Part shown: positions 39,411-48,542 of the stretch, in pieces
Layout: each line of letters begins with the position of its first letter
How positions within the stretch are numbered: position 1 is the first letter of the stretch
Source: Phytohabitans rumicis
GTDB taxonomy: Bacteria; Actinomycetota; Actinomycetes; Mycobacteriales; Micromonosporaceae
Reading direction: 5' to 3'
Assembly: GCF_011764445.1 (NCBI RefSeq)
Contig: NZ_BLPG01000001.1
Coordinates: 1,984,001 to 2,048,000 of the forward strand
Length of the DNA stretch: 64,000 nucleotides
Position numbers and translations under genes: made by a program
The notes under the pieces: generated by a model
What the model was told of the DNA's origin: nothing
Database searches by the model: none
The model's input: the letters and a program-made list of their open reading frames with translations, nothing else

Positions 39411-40189
39411 CGCTCTCCCACCGGAAGTCTCGGGTCGATTGCCTGGTCCGCCCAGGTGCCGCGGATCCAGGCGTGGTCGGGGTGGTCGCAGACCAGCCAC
39501 GCGCGCTCCGCGCCGGGGCCGGCCATCACGTTCAGGTAGTAGAGGTCGTAGCCGGGCGCGGCCATCGACGGGCCGTGCCAGCCGTGCGGGACCAGTACGA
39601 CGTCGCCGCCGCGGACCTCCTCGAGCACGTCGATGCCCTCGCCGAAGACCCTTTGGTACCCCATGCCGCCGCCGGCGACCTCGAAGTAGTAGATCTCTTC
39701 CAGCACCGACTCGCCCGGCCGCTCCTCGTCGTGCTTGTGCGGCGGGTACGACGACCAGTTGCCGCCCGGCGTGAGCACCTCGCAGGCGATGAGCCGGTCC
39801 GCCTCGAACGCCTCCGGGGTGCAGAAGTTGTTGACCTGGCGGGAGCAGTTGCCCGCACCGCGCAGCTCCACGGGCACCTTCTCGGCCGGGCCGTACCGGA
39901 ACTCCAGGCGCCGCCGCGCCCGCGCCGCCGGGATGGCGAACCGCCCGCGGCCGGTGACCGTCACGGTCGCGTCGCGCGGCGCGTACGCGAAGTCGGTGAC
40001 GCCCGAGAAGACGTCCCGGCGTCCGTTGAGGACGAACGTCTCGCCGTCGCACTCCACCGTGCACGACCCGGACAGCGGCAGCACCAGCACCTCGTCCGGG
40101 CCGGTCGCGAACGTGAGCGTGCCGTTGAGGTCCACGACGCGCAGCCCCGAGTAGGTCCAGCCGGCCGACTCCGGCGTGATCACCTTCAT
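39407..40189 (-). CDS. iolB: 5-Deoxy-glucuronate isomerase
   Basis: A 260-residue double-cupin enzyme. SSYPPHKHDEERPGESVLEEIYY supplies the metal-binding His and Glu, and VPHGWHGPSMAAPGYDLYYLNVMAGP is the C-terminal signature. It converts 5-deoxy-D-glucuronate into 5-dehydro-2-deoxy-D-gluconate. The ATG at 40189 overlaps the upstream gene's stop by four bases. Confidence 0.94.
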   Translation of the reverse strand: MKVITPESAGWTYSGLRVVDLNGTLTFATGPDEVLVLPLSGSCTVECDGETFVLNGRRDVFSGVTDFAYAPRDATVTVTGRGRFAIPAARARRRLEFRYGPAEKVPVELRGAGNCSRQVNNFCTPEAFEADRLIACEVLTPGGNWSSYPPHKHDEERPGESVLEEIYYFEVAGGGMGYQRVFGEGIDVLEEVRGGDVVLVPHGWHGPSMAAPGYDLYYLNVMAGPGAERAWLVCDHPDHAWIRGTWADQAIDPRLPVGER

Positions 40190-41049
40190 AGCAGGCTCAC
40201 CGCCGTGTCGACGGCGCCGGCCACGTCGTCGTCGGTCGGGTAGAGCAGGGACCGGCCGGCGACGATGCCCTTGACCGTGGGCAGCTGCAGCGCCTTCTGC
40301 CAGCCGTCGAACGCGGCGTCGCGGTCCGCCGGCACCTCGCCGCCGAGCAGCAGCGCGGGCAGCGTCGAGGCCGCCATCACGCGTTCCATCTCCGGCACCA
40401 CCGGCACCTTCAACCAGGTGTACGCCGACGTCCCGCCCAGCCCGGAGGCGACCGAGATGGCCCGGATCATCGCGTCCGGTGTGAGGTCGTTGCGGACCCG
40501 GCCGTCCACGCGGTGCGAGATGAACGGCTCGACCATCGCCATCAGCCGGCGGGCCGCGAGGGTGTCGACCGCCTGGGCGCAGGACTGCATCGTGGACGCC
40601 GTCGCCGGGTCGTCGGGGTCGATGCGCAGCAGCATCTTGCCGCCGTCGAAGTGCATCGCGGTGAGCGCGTCGGCGTCGTACCCGGTGAACCGGTCGTCGA
40701 TCTCGAACGTGGTGCCGGCCAGGCCGCCCCGGTTCATCGAGCCGACGACGATCTTGCCGTCGAGGGCGCCGAGCAGCAGCAGGTCCTCCAGGATGTCGGC
40801 GGTGCCGAGCACGCCGTCGACGCCCGGCCGCTCCAGCGCGACGCACAGCCGTTCGAGCAGGTCGGCGCGGTCGGCCATGGCCAGCGGGCGGCTGCCGGCC
40901 CGCAGCGCCCCGCGCGCCGGGTGGTCGGCCGCGATGAGCACGAGGCGGTCACCGACGTACGCGCGCCGGCGCCGGGCCGCGGCCTCCACGATGACGTGTG
41001 GACGGTGGACACGGGCGTCGACCACCTCGGCGAGCCGGTCAGTGAACAT
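40186..41049 (-). CDS. Cgl0158-type (beta/alpha)8-barrel protein of the inositol cluster (aldolase-like)
   Basis: A 287-residue barrel protein: RLVLIAADHPARGAL opens it, with GKIVVGSMNRGGLAG and KMLLRIDPDDPATA in the middle. It resembles class I aldolases and the Cgl0158 family seen in actinobacterial iol clusters. It may cleave 2-deoxy-5-keto-gluconate 6-phosphate, the IolJ step, for which no other candidate is seen here. The ATG at 41049 overlaps iolC by 11 nt; a TTG at 41058 is an alternative. Confidence 0.75.
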   Translation of the reverse strand: MFTDRLAEVVDARVHRPHVIVEAAARRRRAYVGDRLVLIAADHPARGALRAGSRPLAMADRADLLERLCVALERPGVDGVLGTADILEDLLLLGALDGKIVVGSMNRGGLAGTTFEIDDRFTGYDADALTAMHFDGGKMLLRIDPDDPATASTMQSCAQAVDTLAARRLMAMVEPFISHRVDGRVRNDLTPDAMIRAISVASGLGGTSAYTWLKVPVVPEMERVMAASTLPALLLGGEVPADRDAAFDGWQKALQLPTVKGIVAGRSLLYPTDDDVAGAVDTAVSLL

Positions 41050-41968
41050 GGGCCTCAACTTCAGCTAGCGTGGGCATGGCGTCGGAGCACGCCAGCCGGC
41101 CGGCGACGATCGCGCCGGCGACGTTGGCGAACCGCATGATGCGGGCGGTGTCCCACCCGGCGAGCAGGCCGTGGCACAGCGCCCCGCCGAACGCGTCGCC
41201 GGCACCCAGGCCGTTGACCACGTCGACCGGCACCGGCGGCACCTCCACGGCGCCTCCGGCGTCCACGGCGAGCACGCCGCGCGGGCCCTGCTTGACGACG
41301 GCGAGGTCCACGCCCCGGTCGCGCAGCGCCTTCGCGGCGGCCGCCGGATCCTGCTCGGCGACGGCGGTGAAGCACTCGTCGAGGTTGCCGACCGCCACCG
41401 TGGCGTACGGCAGGGCCTCCTGGAGCCAGTGCCGTGCCTCCTCCCGGGACGGCCAGAACATCGGGCGGTAGTCCAGGTCGAGGATCGTGATGCCGGCCTT
41501 GTCGCGTGCCTTGAGGGCTTTCAAGGTGGCCGACCGGCTCGGCTCCTCGCACAGGCCGGTGCCGGTCACCCAGAAGATGCCGGCGCTCCGGATCGCGTCG
41601 AGGTCCAGTTCGTCGGCCTCGATCTGCAGGTCGGGCGCGCTGGGATAGCGGTAGAAGTAGAGCGGGAAGTCGTCCGGGGGGAAAATCTCGCAGAAGGTGA
41701 CCGGGGTGGGCAGGTGGTCGACGGCGGTCACGTAACGGTCGTCCACGCCGTACCCGGTGAGTGCCTGGTGGATGAACGCCCCGAACGGGTCCGCGCCGGT
41801 CCGGGTGATGACGGCGGTTCTGTGGCCGTAGCGGGCGGCCGCGACCGCGACGTTGGTGGGGCTGCCGCCGAGGTACTTGCCGAAGCTCTCCACCTCCGCC
41901 AGGCCCACGCCCACCTGCAGCGGGTAGATGTCGACCCCGATCCGGCCCATGGTGAGGACCTCGAACAT
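41039..41968 (-). CDS. iolC: 5-Dehydro-2-deoxygluconokinase
   Basis: A 309-residue PfkB-family kinase. YLGGSPTNVAVAAARYG is the N-terminal glycine motif, and VNGLGAGDAFGGALCHGLL the C-terminal one with the catalytic aspartate. It phosphorylates 2-deoxy-5-keto-D-gluconate. It starts directly after the iolE stop. Confidence 0.92.
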   Translation of the reverse strand: MFEVLTMGRIGVDIYPLQVGVGLAEVESFGKYLGGSPTNVAVAAARYGHRTAVITRTGADPFGAFIHQALTGYGVDDRYVTAVDHLPTPVTFCEIFPPDDFPLYFYRYPSAPDLQIEADELDLDAIRSAGIFWVTGTGLCEEPSRSATLKALKARDKAGITILDLDYRPMFWPSREEARHWLQEALPYATVAVGNLDECFTAVAEQDPAAAAKALRDRGVDLAVVKQGPRGVLAVDAGGAVEVPPVPVDVVNGLGAGDAFGGALCHGLLAGWDTARIMRFANVAGAIVAGRLACSDAMPTLAEVEAHVH

Positions 41969-42799
41969 CTACAGGCCCCTCAGGTACTCGACGCTGGCCC
42001 GTACGTCCGGAAGCGGGTCGTCTTCGGGGCCGCTCAAGATGGCGTCTTGCTCCATGACGTACCAGCCCTGGTAGTCCACGAGCGTCCGGACGATCCCGGC
42101 GATGTCGACGTCGCCCTTGCCCAGCGGCCGGTACATGCCGGCGCGGACCGCCTCGGTGTAGGTCAGCTCGCCGGCGCGCACCTTGGCGGCGTAGTCCGCG
42201 TCGACATCCTTCAGGTGCACGTGCGCGATCCGCTCGGGCACCCGGGCGGCGATCTCGGCGGGGTCGGCGCCGCCCACCAGGAGGTGCCCGGTGTCCAGGC
42301 ACAGCGGGATCGACGACCCGGCGAGCACCCGGTCGACCTCGTCGGCGGTCTCGACCATCGTGCCGACGTGCGGGTGCAACGTGGCGGTCAGCCCGTGCTC
42401 GGCCACCGCCGCGGCGGCCGCGTCGAGGTTGGACAGGAGCGTCTGCCAGCCGGCCTCGTCGAGGGCGGGGCGGCTGTCGTACCCGATGGCTCCGGTGTCG
42501 GCGGCGAGCACGACGACGTCGGCGCCGTCCGCGGCGAAGCGCTCGGCGGTCTGGCGGATGGCCGGGACCGGGTCGCCGTCGTGGAGCACGACCGGGACGA
42601 ACCCGCCGACCGCCCGGAGCCCGGCGAGCAGCGCCTCCCGCGCGATCGGCTCGACGGGGAGGAAGCCGTCCGGGCCGAACTCGGTCGCTTCCAGACCCAG
42701 GGCGCGCATCTCGGCGAGCACTCGCTCGGGCGGGAGTTGGTGGCCCCAACCGGGCACCTCACACACGCCCCACGAAATGGGCGCACCAGCAATCCTCAC
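41969..42799 (-). CDS. iolE: myo-Inosose-2 dehydratase
   Basis: A 276-residue xylose-isomerase-like barrel enzyme. APISWGVCEVPGWGHQL is the family's opening, and CLDTGHLLVGG and HVHLKDVD hold metal ligands. It dehydrates scyllo-inosose to the dione used by IolD. The GTG at 42799 has GGGAGG 4 nt upstream. It is the first gene of the long operon, behind a clear promoter. Confidence 0.94.
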   Translation of the reverse strand: MRIAGAPISWGVCEVPGWGHQLPPERVLAEMRALGLEATEFGPDGFLPVEPIAREALLAGLRAVGGFVPVVLHDGDPVPAIRQTAERFAADGADVVVLAADTGAIGYDSRPALDEAGWQTLLSNLDAAAAAVAEHGLTATLHPHVGTMVETADEVDRVLAGSSIPLCLDTGHLLVGGADPAEIAARVPERIAHVHLKDVDADYAAKVRAGELTYTEAVRAGMYRPLGKGDVDIAGIVRTLVDYQGWYVMEQDAILSGPEDDPLPDVRASVEYLRGL

Positions 42800-42822
42800 A
42801 TCGCCTCCCGAAGTTTTGCCTC

Positions 42823-42851
42823 AGTTGACCCCGGGGCGGTGACTTTGTCAA
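42823..42851 (-). promoter_or_regulatory. Promoter of the inositol operon
   Basis: On the minus strand TTGACA (42851-42846) is a perfect -35, followed after 17 nt by TCAACT (42828-42823) as -10. The expected start lies near 42816, leaving a short leader with GGGAGG before iolE. Confidence 0.65.
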
Positions 42852-42857
42852 TACATA

Positions 42858-42880
42858 CTGACTACTAGACCTCTAGTCAG
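42858..42880. promoter_or_regulatory. Nested palindromes just upstream of the iol -35 (candidate regulator site)
   Basis: CTGACTA (42858-42864) and TAGTCAG (42874-42880) form a 7-bp inverted repeat. A second palindrome, ACTAGA-CC-TCTAGT (42864-42877), overlaps it. The site lies 7 nt upstream of TTGACA and runs into the 3' end of the sulfotransferase gene. The GntR protein of the operon is the obvious candidate binder. Confidence 0.5.
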
Positions 42881-43697
42881 ACGTACCCCCAGTCCTCGGC
42901 CACGGCCCGCAGGCCGTCCGGCAGGTCCGTCGCCGGCGGGAGCTGGCGCGGCGGCTGGACCCGGCCGCTTCGGATCCGTTGGGTCCAATCTCCGAGCCCG
43001 GCCTTGATCGCGCCGTGCTCGAAGCGCCCGTACTCGAGCATCGCGGGCTCCCACCGCACCCCGAGGAAGTCACACAGGGCCTGGCCCTCCTTCTCCGGAT
43101 CGGCGACCAAGTCCTCGTAGCGGACGGTGTGGCCGGGCAGGACACGCCGGGCGTCGTTGAGCGCGGCGGCGTACCGGCCGACGCTGGCCGCGGCCCCTCG
43201 CGCCCGCCCTCGGGCCGGGCCCGCGCCCAGGACTCGACGATCGCGGCCGGGTGGCGCAGCAGGAAGATGAACTGGGCGTCGGGCCAGCAGCGGGCCAACC
43301 TGTTCCACATGAACACGTGGTTGGGCGTCTTCTCGACCAGCACCGACTTGCCGCTTTTGCGCAGCGCGTGGTCGAGCATCCGGTCCCACAGCATGTGGGT
43401 CAGCTCGGCCGCCGGCAGGCCCAGCTCACCCATGCTCTTCTCCGCGTAGTGATCGCAGAGGTCCACCTTCACGCTGCTCAGGTGCAACTCGTGGGGCGCG
43501 TAGATCTCCGGATGGCTGTTGAGGATCATCCGCAGCAGCGTCGAGCCCGACCGCACCGACGAGAGGATGAACGTCGGCCGCACCAGCATGCGCTCACGCC
43601 GCGCGAGGCTCAGCCCCCTGCGCCCGCCGGCCTGCCGCAACACCTGCACCCCGGTCGCCCGTGTCAAACGCACCAGCACCTGGTCTTTCCAACCCAT
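42877..43697 (-). CDS. Sulfotransferase-family protein (one frameshift)
   Basis: About 273 residues after repair. The 5'-phosphosulfate loop is FILSSVRSGSTLLRMIL, followed by VEKTPNHVFMW and IFLLRHPAAIVESWA (3'-phosphate site). It should transfer sulfate from PAPS to an unknown acceptor. The frame breaks in the CCCC at 43194-43197; one added base joins GGREG to AAASVGRYAAAL. ATG 43697 is preferred; a TTG 42 nt upstream is in frame but less likely. It is upstream of the inositol operon on the same strand, but the operon has its own promoter. Confidence 0.8.
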
Positions 43698-43744
43698 GTG
43701 GCCGGAGTGTAAGGGGTGACCCTTGGGATTTGCCACCAATTAGG

Positions 43745-44497
43745 TCAAGATACCGTCAAAGGCGTTAAAGATCTCCGGCGCATCCACCAGCCGACCCCGA
43801 ACCAGCAGGCCGTGGTGAGCGCCGCCCCCGCCATCGCGTCGAGGATGTAGTGGTTGGCGGTGAGGATGACCGCGAGCGTCATCGCCACCGGCATGACCAC
43901 ACCCAGCACGCGCACCCACAGCCGGCGCGCCGCGATCGCGATCGCGATGCCCATGAGCAGGTCCCAGCCCACGTGCAGGCTCGGCACGGCCGCGTACTGG
44001 TTGGTGAACATCGGCGGCTGCAGCACCCGGTAGGCGTGCGAGCTGACCGTCACCGTGTCGACCATGCCCATCCCGGCCAGCCGCGGCGGCGCGACCGGGA
44101 ACGACGCGAAGATGACCATCCCGATGACCCCGGAGATGATCATGGCGTTCCGCGCACGCAGGTAGACCACCGGATTGTTGCGGGCAAGCCAGACCAGCGT
44201 GACCGCGATGACCGGCCAGTGCCCCCAGATGTAGATCCAGTTGAAAAACGTGCTGACCGCCGGGGACCCCGCGAGCGTCGACTGGAGCCACTGCTCATGG
44301 TGCAGCCCCAGGGCGCGCTCGAAGTCCACGACCCGGTCCGCGTTCGCGACCGCCTGCCCCACCGAGCCCTCGGTCAGATGACGCACGCCGAAGTACACGG
44401 TAATGGCGCTGACGACAATGATTATCTGTCGAGGCAGGCGAACCTGTGGTGTGGCTTCGACCGATCCTGCCCGCTCGACCCCCGTGATGACCGCCAT
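43745..44497 (-). CDS. PAP2-superfamily membrane phosphatase/inositol-phosphotransferase-like protein
   Basis: A 250-residue membrane protein with about six helices. The PAP2 histidine motifs are PSLHVGWDLLMG and NHYILDAMAGAALT. The topology and the HVGW motif resemble the aureobasidin-resistance/inositol phosphorylceramide synthase branch. The ATG at 44497 has GGGGAGG 8 nt upstream. Its place near the inositol genes may be chance. Confidence 0.82.
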   Translation of the reverse strand: MAVITGVERAGSVEATPQVRLPRQIIIVVSAITVYFGVRHLTEGSVGQAVANADRVVDFERALGLHHEQWLQSTLAGSPAVSTFFNWIYIWGHWPVIAVTLVWLARNNPVVYLRARNAMIISGVIGMVIFASFPVAPPRLAGMGMVDTVTVSSHAYRVLQPPMFTNQYAAVPSLHVGWDLLMGIAIAIAARRLWVRVLGVVMPVAMTLAVILTANHYILDAMAGAALTTACWFGVGWWMRRRSLTPLTVS

Positions 44498-44608
44498 GAG
44501 CACAGCCTCCCCGTCGATCTTCACACTTCCATCCGGGCCCGGCACCGACTTCTCCCTGATTCCGCCCTCGCACCCGAGGGGAGATGACCCTAAGGGTTTA
44601 CTGGGGCG

Positions 44609-45765
44609 ATGAAGATCCGGTGCATCAGCTCCGAGGAGAGACTCAGCCATTCCTTCCCCTCCAGGCGTACGCCTTCGAGGCATCACCCGCGGACGGCCAG
44701 CCGTTCCGCGACTACCTGCCATTCCACGAAGGCAACCGGACTCTCGTCGTGGAGGACGGCGGCACCGCGCTCGCGGCGGTAACCGGGATCCCGATGCGCC
44801 AGAACGTACGAGGCACCCTCCACCGGATGGCCGGCATCGCCGGGGTGGCCGTCCACCCGCTGGCCCGCCGCCAGGGCTACGTGCGGACACTGCTCACCCA
44901 GCTCCTCCGCGAGATGCGTGACGAAGGCCACACGGTGAGCGCCCTGTACCCGTTCCGCGCCTCGTTCTACGAACGCTTCGGCTACGTCGGGCTGCCCCAG
45001 CGCCGCACCGTCACGTTCGCTCCCGAAGACCTCGGCCACCTGCTGCGGGCCGACCTGCCCGGCGAGCTCGCCTGGGAGCGGATCGGCACCGGATACGACA
45101 CGTACCGCGCCTTCACCCAGCGGTTGGCCGCGGAGCGGCACGGGTTCGCGACGTTCCCCGACTTCCGCGCCGCCCGGCTCCGCGAGGACGACAAGCACTG
45201 GCTGGTCACCGCCCGGGTGGACGGCCAGGTGGCGGCCGCCGCCCTCTACCAGATCACCGGCTTCGGTGCCGACCTCGTCGTGGACCACCTGCTCGTGACC
45301 ACGCCGCTGAGCCGGGCACTGCTGCTGCAGTTCTTCGCCCGGCACGTCGACCAGGTCGCCCGGATCGTGGCGGGCGTACCGGCCGACGAGATCCCGGAAC
45401 TGTGGGCCACCGACCTCGGCACCCACACCGAGGCCCGCACCCGCGTGCCCAACTCGAACGCGCCGATGGCCCGGGTTCTGTCGGTCGACGCGCTCGCCGG
45501 TTCGGGTCCCGGCCGGGTGGTCGTCGAGGTCGTCGACGACCCCTTCATCGCCGGGACGTACCTGCTGGACGGGCCGACGGTCACACCGAGCGACGGCGTA
45601 CCGGACGCGACGCTGCGGGCGGCCGGGCTATCCGCACTCGTCTACGGCGTGCTGGACCCCGACGAGCTGCCGCTACGCGGTTTCGGGACCGTGTCCCCGG
45701 ACGCCGGCGCCCAGCTGCGCGCCCTCTTCCCCCGGCAGGTCCCGTACCTGTTCGCCGACTTTTGA
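44609..45765 (+). CDS. Eis-like GNAT acetyltransferase (frameshift near the N-terminus)
   Basis: About 385 residues after repair. The N-terminal GNAT domain has GIAGVAVHPLARRQGYVRTLL, the acetyl-CoA loop of the Eis family, then FYERFGYVG. The middle is a second GNAT-like domain and the C-terminus is sterol-carrier-like, ending in the family's conserved terminal carboxylate region (YLFADF). The true start is probably ATG 44609 (MKIRCISSEERL), in another frame, joined through the CCCC at 44656-44659 to LQAYAFEASP. The last 93 nt overlap the convergent ccdA gene. Confidence 0.82.
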
Positions 45766-46560
45766 ACGCCGGATCCACACGGCCACAACAAGGAGTGCGG
45801 CGAAAACGGCGCCCACCACGCCGACGCCGGCCCCGGTGAGCCCGCCGGACAACCAGTGCTGCACCCGGGCGGCGACGGTGATCACCGGATCGTCGACGGC
45901 GCCGCCGGACAGCCTGATCTCGTACCCGCCGTAGTAGGCCACGTAGCCGCCGGCGAGGATGAGCAGCACGCCGCCGGTCCGGGTGATCGCCGGGCCGGCC
46001 CGGCGGACCGCCCCGATCAGCGAGGTGCGCAGCAGCGCCACGGCGAGGGCGGCCGCGCCGACCACCAGGCCCATGCCGGCGGCGTACGCGAGGAAGAGTC
46101 CGAGGGCGGCGCCGGTCGAACCGGCGCGCAGGCTGGCCACCACGATCGCCAGGAACGGCCCGATCGTGCAGCTCAACGACGCGGCGGCGTACGCGGCGCC
46201 GAACAGCGCCATCGACGGCAACGTCCGGCGGACCTCCGGCGCGCGCGGCCCGCGCCACGGTGTTGGCAGCGCCCGGCCGGCGGCGAGCCAACCACCGGCG
46301 ACCACGAGCATCAGTCCCAACACGACGGTTACCCACGGCAGCCGCTGCTGGATCCAGCCGGCGGCGGGCGCCACGATCACGCCGAACACGCCGAACACGC
46401 CCACGAAGCCGGCGGTCATGGCCGCGGTGGAGGCCAGCGCCTTGGTGACCTTCGCGTCCCCGGCCACCAGCAGCGACAGGTACGCGGGCAGCAGCGCGAA
46501 ACCGCAGGGGTTCACCGCGGCGAGCATGCCCGCGGTCAGCGCGAGGACGAGGGTTGTCAT
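45673..46560 (-). CDS. ccdA: Cytochrome c biogenesis/thiol transporter CcdA
   Basis: A 295-residue membrane protein with about six to eight helices. The paired thiols lie in AVNPCGFALLPAYL (helix 1) and LSCTIGPFLAIV (helix 4). CcdA carries reducing power from cytoplasmic thioredoxin to the outside. It sits 3 nt after the secreted thioredoxin gene, its likely partner. The C-terminus may be shorter than annotated, since the last 31 codons overlap the opposing gene. Confidence 0.9.
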   Translation of the reverse strand: MTTLVLALTAGMLAAVNPCGFALLPAYLSLLVAGDAKVTKALASTAAMTAGFVGVFGVFGVIVAPAAGWIQQRLPWVTVVLGLMLVVAGGWLAAGRALPTPWRGPRAPEVRRTLPSMALFGAAYAAASLSCTIGPFLAIVVASLRAGSTGAALGLFLAYAAGMGLVVGAAALAVALLRTSLIGAVRRAGPAITRTGGVLLILAGGYVAYYGGYEIRLSGGAVDDPVITVAARVQHWLSGGLTGAGVGVVGAVFAALLVVAVWIRRSKVGEQVRDLPGEEGAQLGAGVRGHGPETA

Positions 46561-46563
46561 CGC

Positions 46564-47118
46564 TCAGGCCGCCATCTCGGCGACCTTGCCCTCGAACTCG
46601 ACGCTGTCCATCCACCCCGTCCGGAGCACTTTGCCATCCTTGTCGATGAGCACGAACGTGCTCTGCTCGGCGATCTTGAACTTCTTCCAGACGGTGCCCG
46701 CCTCGTCGTTGAGGTGGGTCACGTTGCCGACCTCGCCGTCCTTGACGAACTCCTTCATCGCCTTCGCGTCGCCGAGCCCCGCCACCCCCAGCAGGTTGAC
46801 CTTCGTGCCGAACTCGGTCTGCATGTCGGCGACCGACGCCGCCTGGCCGAAGCAGGTCGCGCACCACGGCGCCCAGAACCACAGCACGGTCGGGCGGCCG
46901 GCGAGGGCGGCGCCGCTGAAGGACTTGCCGTCGAGCGTCGTGCCCTCGAACTTCAGCGTTGCCGGGACGGGGCCGGCGGTGGCCGGTTGCGTGGCCTCCT
47001 GGCTGGCCGCCACCTGCTGCTGTGGTGGTGCGGCCTGGTCGACCTCCGGTTCTCCGCCTGAGCAGGCGGTGACTCCCAGGACGACGAGCAGAGCAACGGC
47101 GGCCAGCCTGGCACGCAT
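46564..47118 (-). CDS. Thioredoxin-like thiol-disulfide lipoprotein
   Basis: A 184-residue protein. The signal sequence ends in the lipobox LGVTAC, a Gln/Pro/Ala-rich spacer follows, then a TlpA/DsbE-type domain with the active site FWAPWCATCFGQA. GGGGAGG lies 6 nt before the ATG. It is co-transcribed with ccdA and probably reduced by it at the outer face of the membrane. Confidence 0.9.
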   Translation of the reverse strand: MRARLAAVALLVVLGVTACSGGEPEVDQAAPPQQQVAASQEATQPATAGPVPATLKFEGTTLDGKSFSGAALAGRPTVLWFWAPWCATCFGQAASVADMQTEFGTKVNLLGVAGLGDAKAMKEFVKDGEVGNVTHLNDEAGTVWKKFKIAEQSTFVLIDKDGKVLRTGWMDSVEFEGKVAEMAA

Positions 47119-47175
47119 GCGGAACCTCCCCTGGAGCGGCTGCGCCCGGGAGTACGGGGCGCGCAGCACGGCGGT

Positions 47176-48492
47176 TCAATCCGGCAGATCCGGCGGATCG
47201 TGCGGCACGACGTACCGGTGGCCGAGCCGGCTGGTCCAGACGAACACTCCGGGCATGATCTGCAGCACGTCGACGCCGTCGTGGTGCTTGTAGCCGTGGT
47301 GGTGGCGGCACATGACACCCAGGTTCTCCGGGATCGTCGCCCCGCCCTTGGCGAAGTCGCGAGTGTGGTCCAGATCGGCGTGACTGGCCGGCACCCGGCA
47401 ACCCGGCGCCCGGCACGTGACGTCCCGCGCCTTCACGAACTGCTCGTCGATGCGCGTCGGGCGGCGCCGGACCCGACCATGGAACACGAGCCCACCGCTG
47501 TCGTCGTACACGCTGGCCCGCCAGGGACCGCGCGCCTGCTGCTTTGCGATCTTGCGAGCGATCTCGCCGATCACCGGCCCCCAACCCGCGACCTCGCCCG
47601 GCTCGTTCGACAGCCCCATCAACGTGGACAGCGAAACGCGCAGCTCCACGGCACCACCCGCAGCCGCGCCCGCGGTTTCGACTCCGGTCAACAGATCCAG
47701 GAACGTGTCCGCCCGCAGCGCGTCCATACTCCGCTCGTCACCTGCCTGCTTCACCGCACGGGCGATCGCGTCGATCCGCGCCAGCGCTTCCGCCGCCCGG
47801 TCGGCGGGCAACCGGTAGCCGGCCAGCCTCGCGGTGCCGTGCTCATCAAGACCACTGTGGACAGAGCGGCGCGCGACCGAGCGCTCCTGCCTCCTGCGGG
47901 CGGCATCTGGATCGACGGAGATGACCTTGCGTCGCAAGCGGGCGCCGATCTGGCCCGTCGTACGATTCGTCGCCCAGTCCAGCTCCTCGCCGGCGACCTG
48001 CCGTGCGGTCGGCTCGTCCAGGACCGCCGTCTCGGCGGCGAACACCCGCGCCCGCGCCAGATCGAGCTGGCCCCGCGACAGGGCCTCGTGCACCGCCGGC
48101 AAGCGGTTGACCAGATCCAGAGCCAGGCTCAGCATCCGATCGGCGGGACGCCTCGTCAGGCACAGCGCCATCCGGATCTCATCCGAGGCGAACTCGTCCG
48201 GGCGCTCCATCCGCCCTGCCGGCGAATCGAACTCCCCCGACGCGCAATGAGCCACCTCCACCATGTCAGCGAGCAGCGCGGCCTGCTCGTGTGCGATCTG
48301 ACGCGACCGGGCCCGCATCAGCTCCACCATCTCGTATCCATTGAGGACTGATCTGTCCACAGTGGCCAGAAATGCGGCCAGCTCCGGACCCGGCGCCATC
48401 TCGGCGAGATCCTCCAGCAACACACCGTCTAACACATCCGGGACCGTAAACCCACCCACCGACAAGAACCGCAAGCCGAGGTCAGACGGCAT
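47176..48492 (-). CDS. DUF222 and HNH-endonuclease domain protein
   Basis: A 438-residue protein. The helical DUF222 domain covers most of it, and the C-terminal HNH domain has CRAPGCRVPASHADLDHTRDFAKGG with ENLGVMCRHHHGYKH. These are abundant in actinobacteria and may be remnants of selfish elements, or nucleases in recombination. There is no adjacent integrase. Two of the twelve GTCCACWGTGG motifs lie within it. Confidence 0.9.
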   Translation of the reverse strand: MPSDLGLRFLSVGGFTVPDVLDGVLLEDLAEMAPGPELAAFLATVDRSVLNGYEMVELMRARSRQIAHEQAALLADMVEVAHCASGEFDSPAGRMERPDEFASDEIRMALCLTRRPADRMLSLALDLVNRLPAVHEALSRGQLDLARARVFAAETAVLDEPTARQVAGEELDWATNRTTGQIGARLRRKVISVDPDAARRRQERSVARRSVHSGLDEHGTARLAGYRLPADRAAEALARIDAIARAVKQAGDERSMDALRADTFLDLLTGVETAGAAAGGAVELRVSLSTLMGLSNEPGEVAGWGPVIGEIARKIAKQQARGPWRASVYDDSGGLVFHGRVRRRPTRIDEQFVKARDVTCRAPGCRVPASHADLDHTRDFAKGGATIPENLGVMCRHHHGYKHHDGVDVLQIMPGVFVWTSRLGHRYVVPHDPPDLPD

Positions 48493-48530
48493 GATCGGCC
48501 AGACACAAGGGAATTGTCGGAGGGCAGCCC

Positions 48531-48536
48531 TACGGT
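48531..48536 (+). promoter_or_regulatory. -10 box of a leaderless promoter
   Basis: TACGGT ends 6 nt before the ATG at 48543. There is no Shine-Dalgarno. Confidence 0.45.
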
Positions 48537-48542
48537 GACGGC

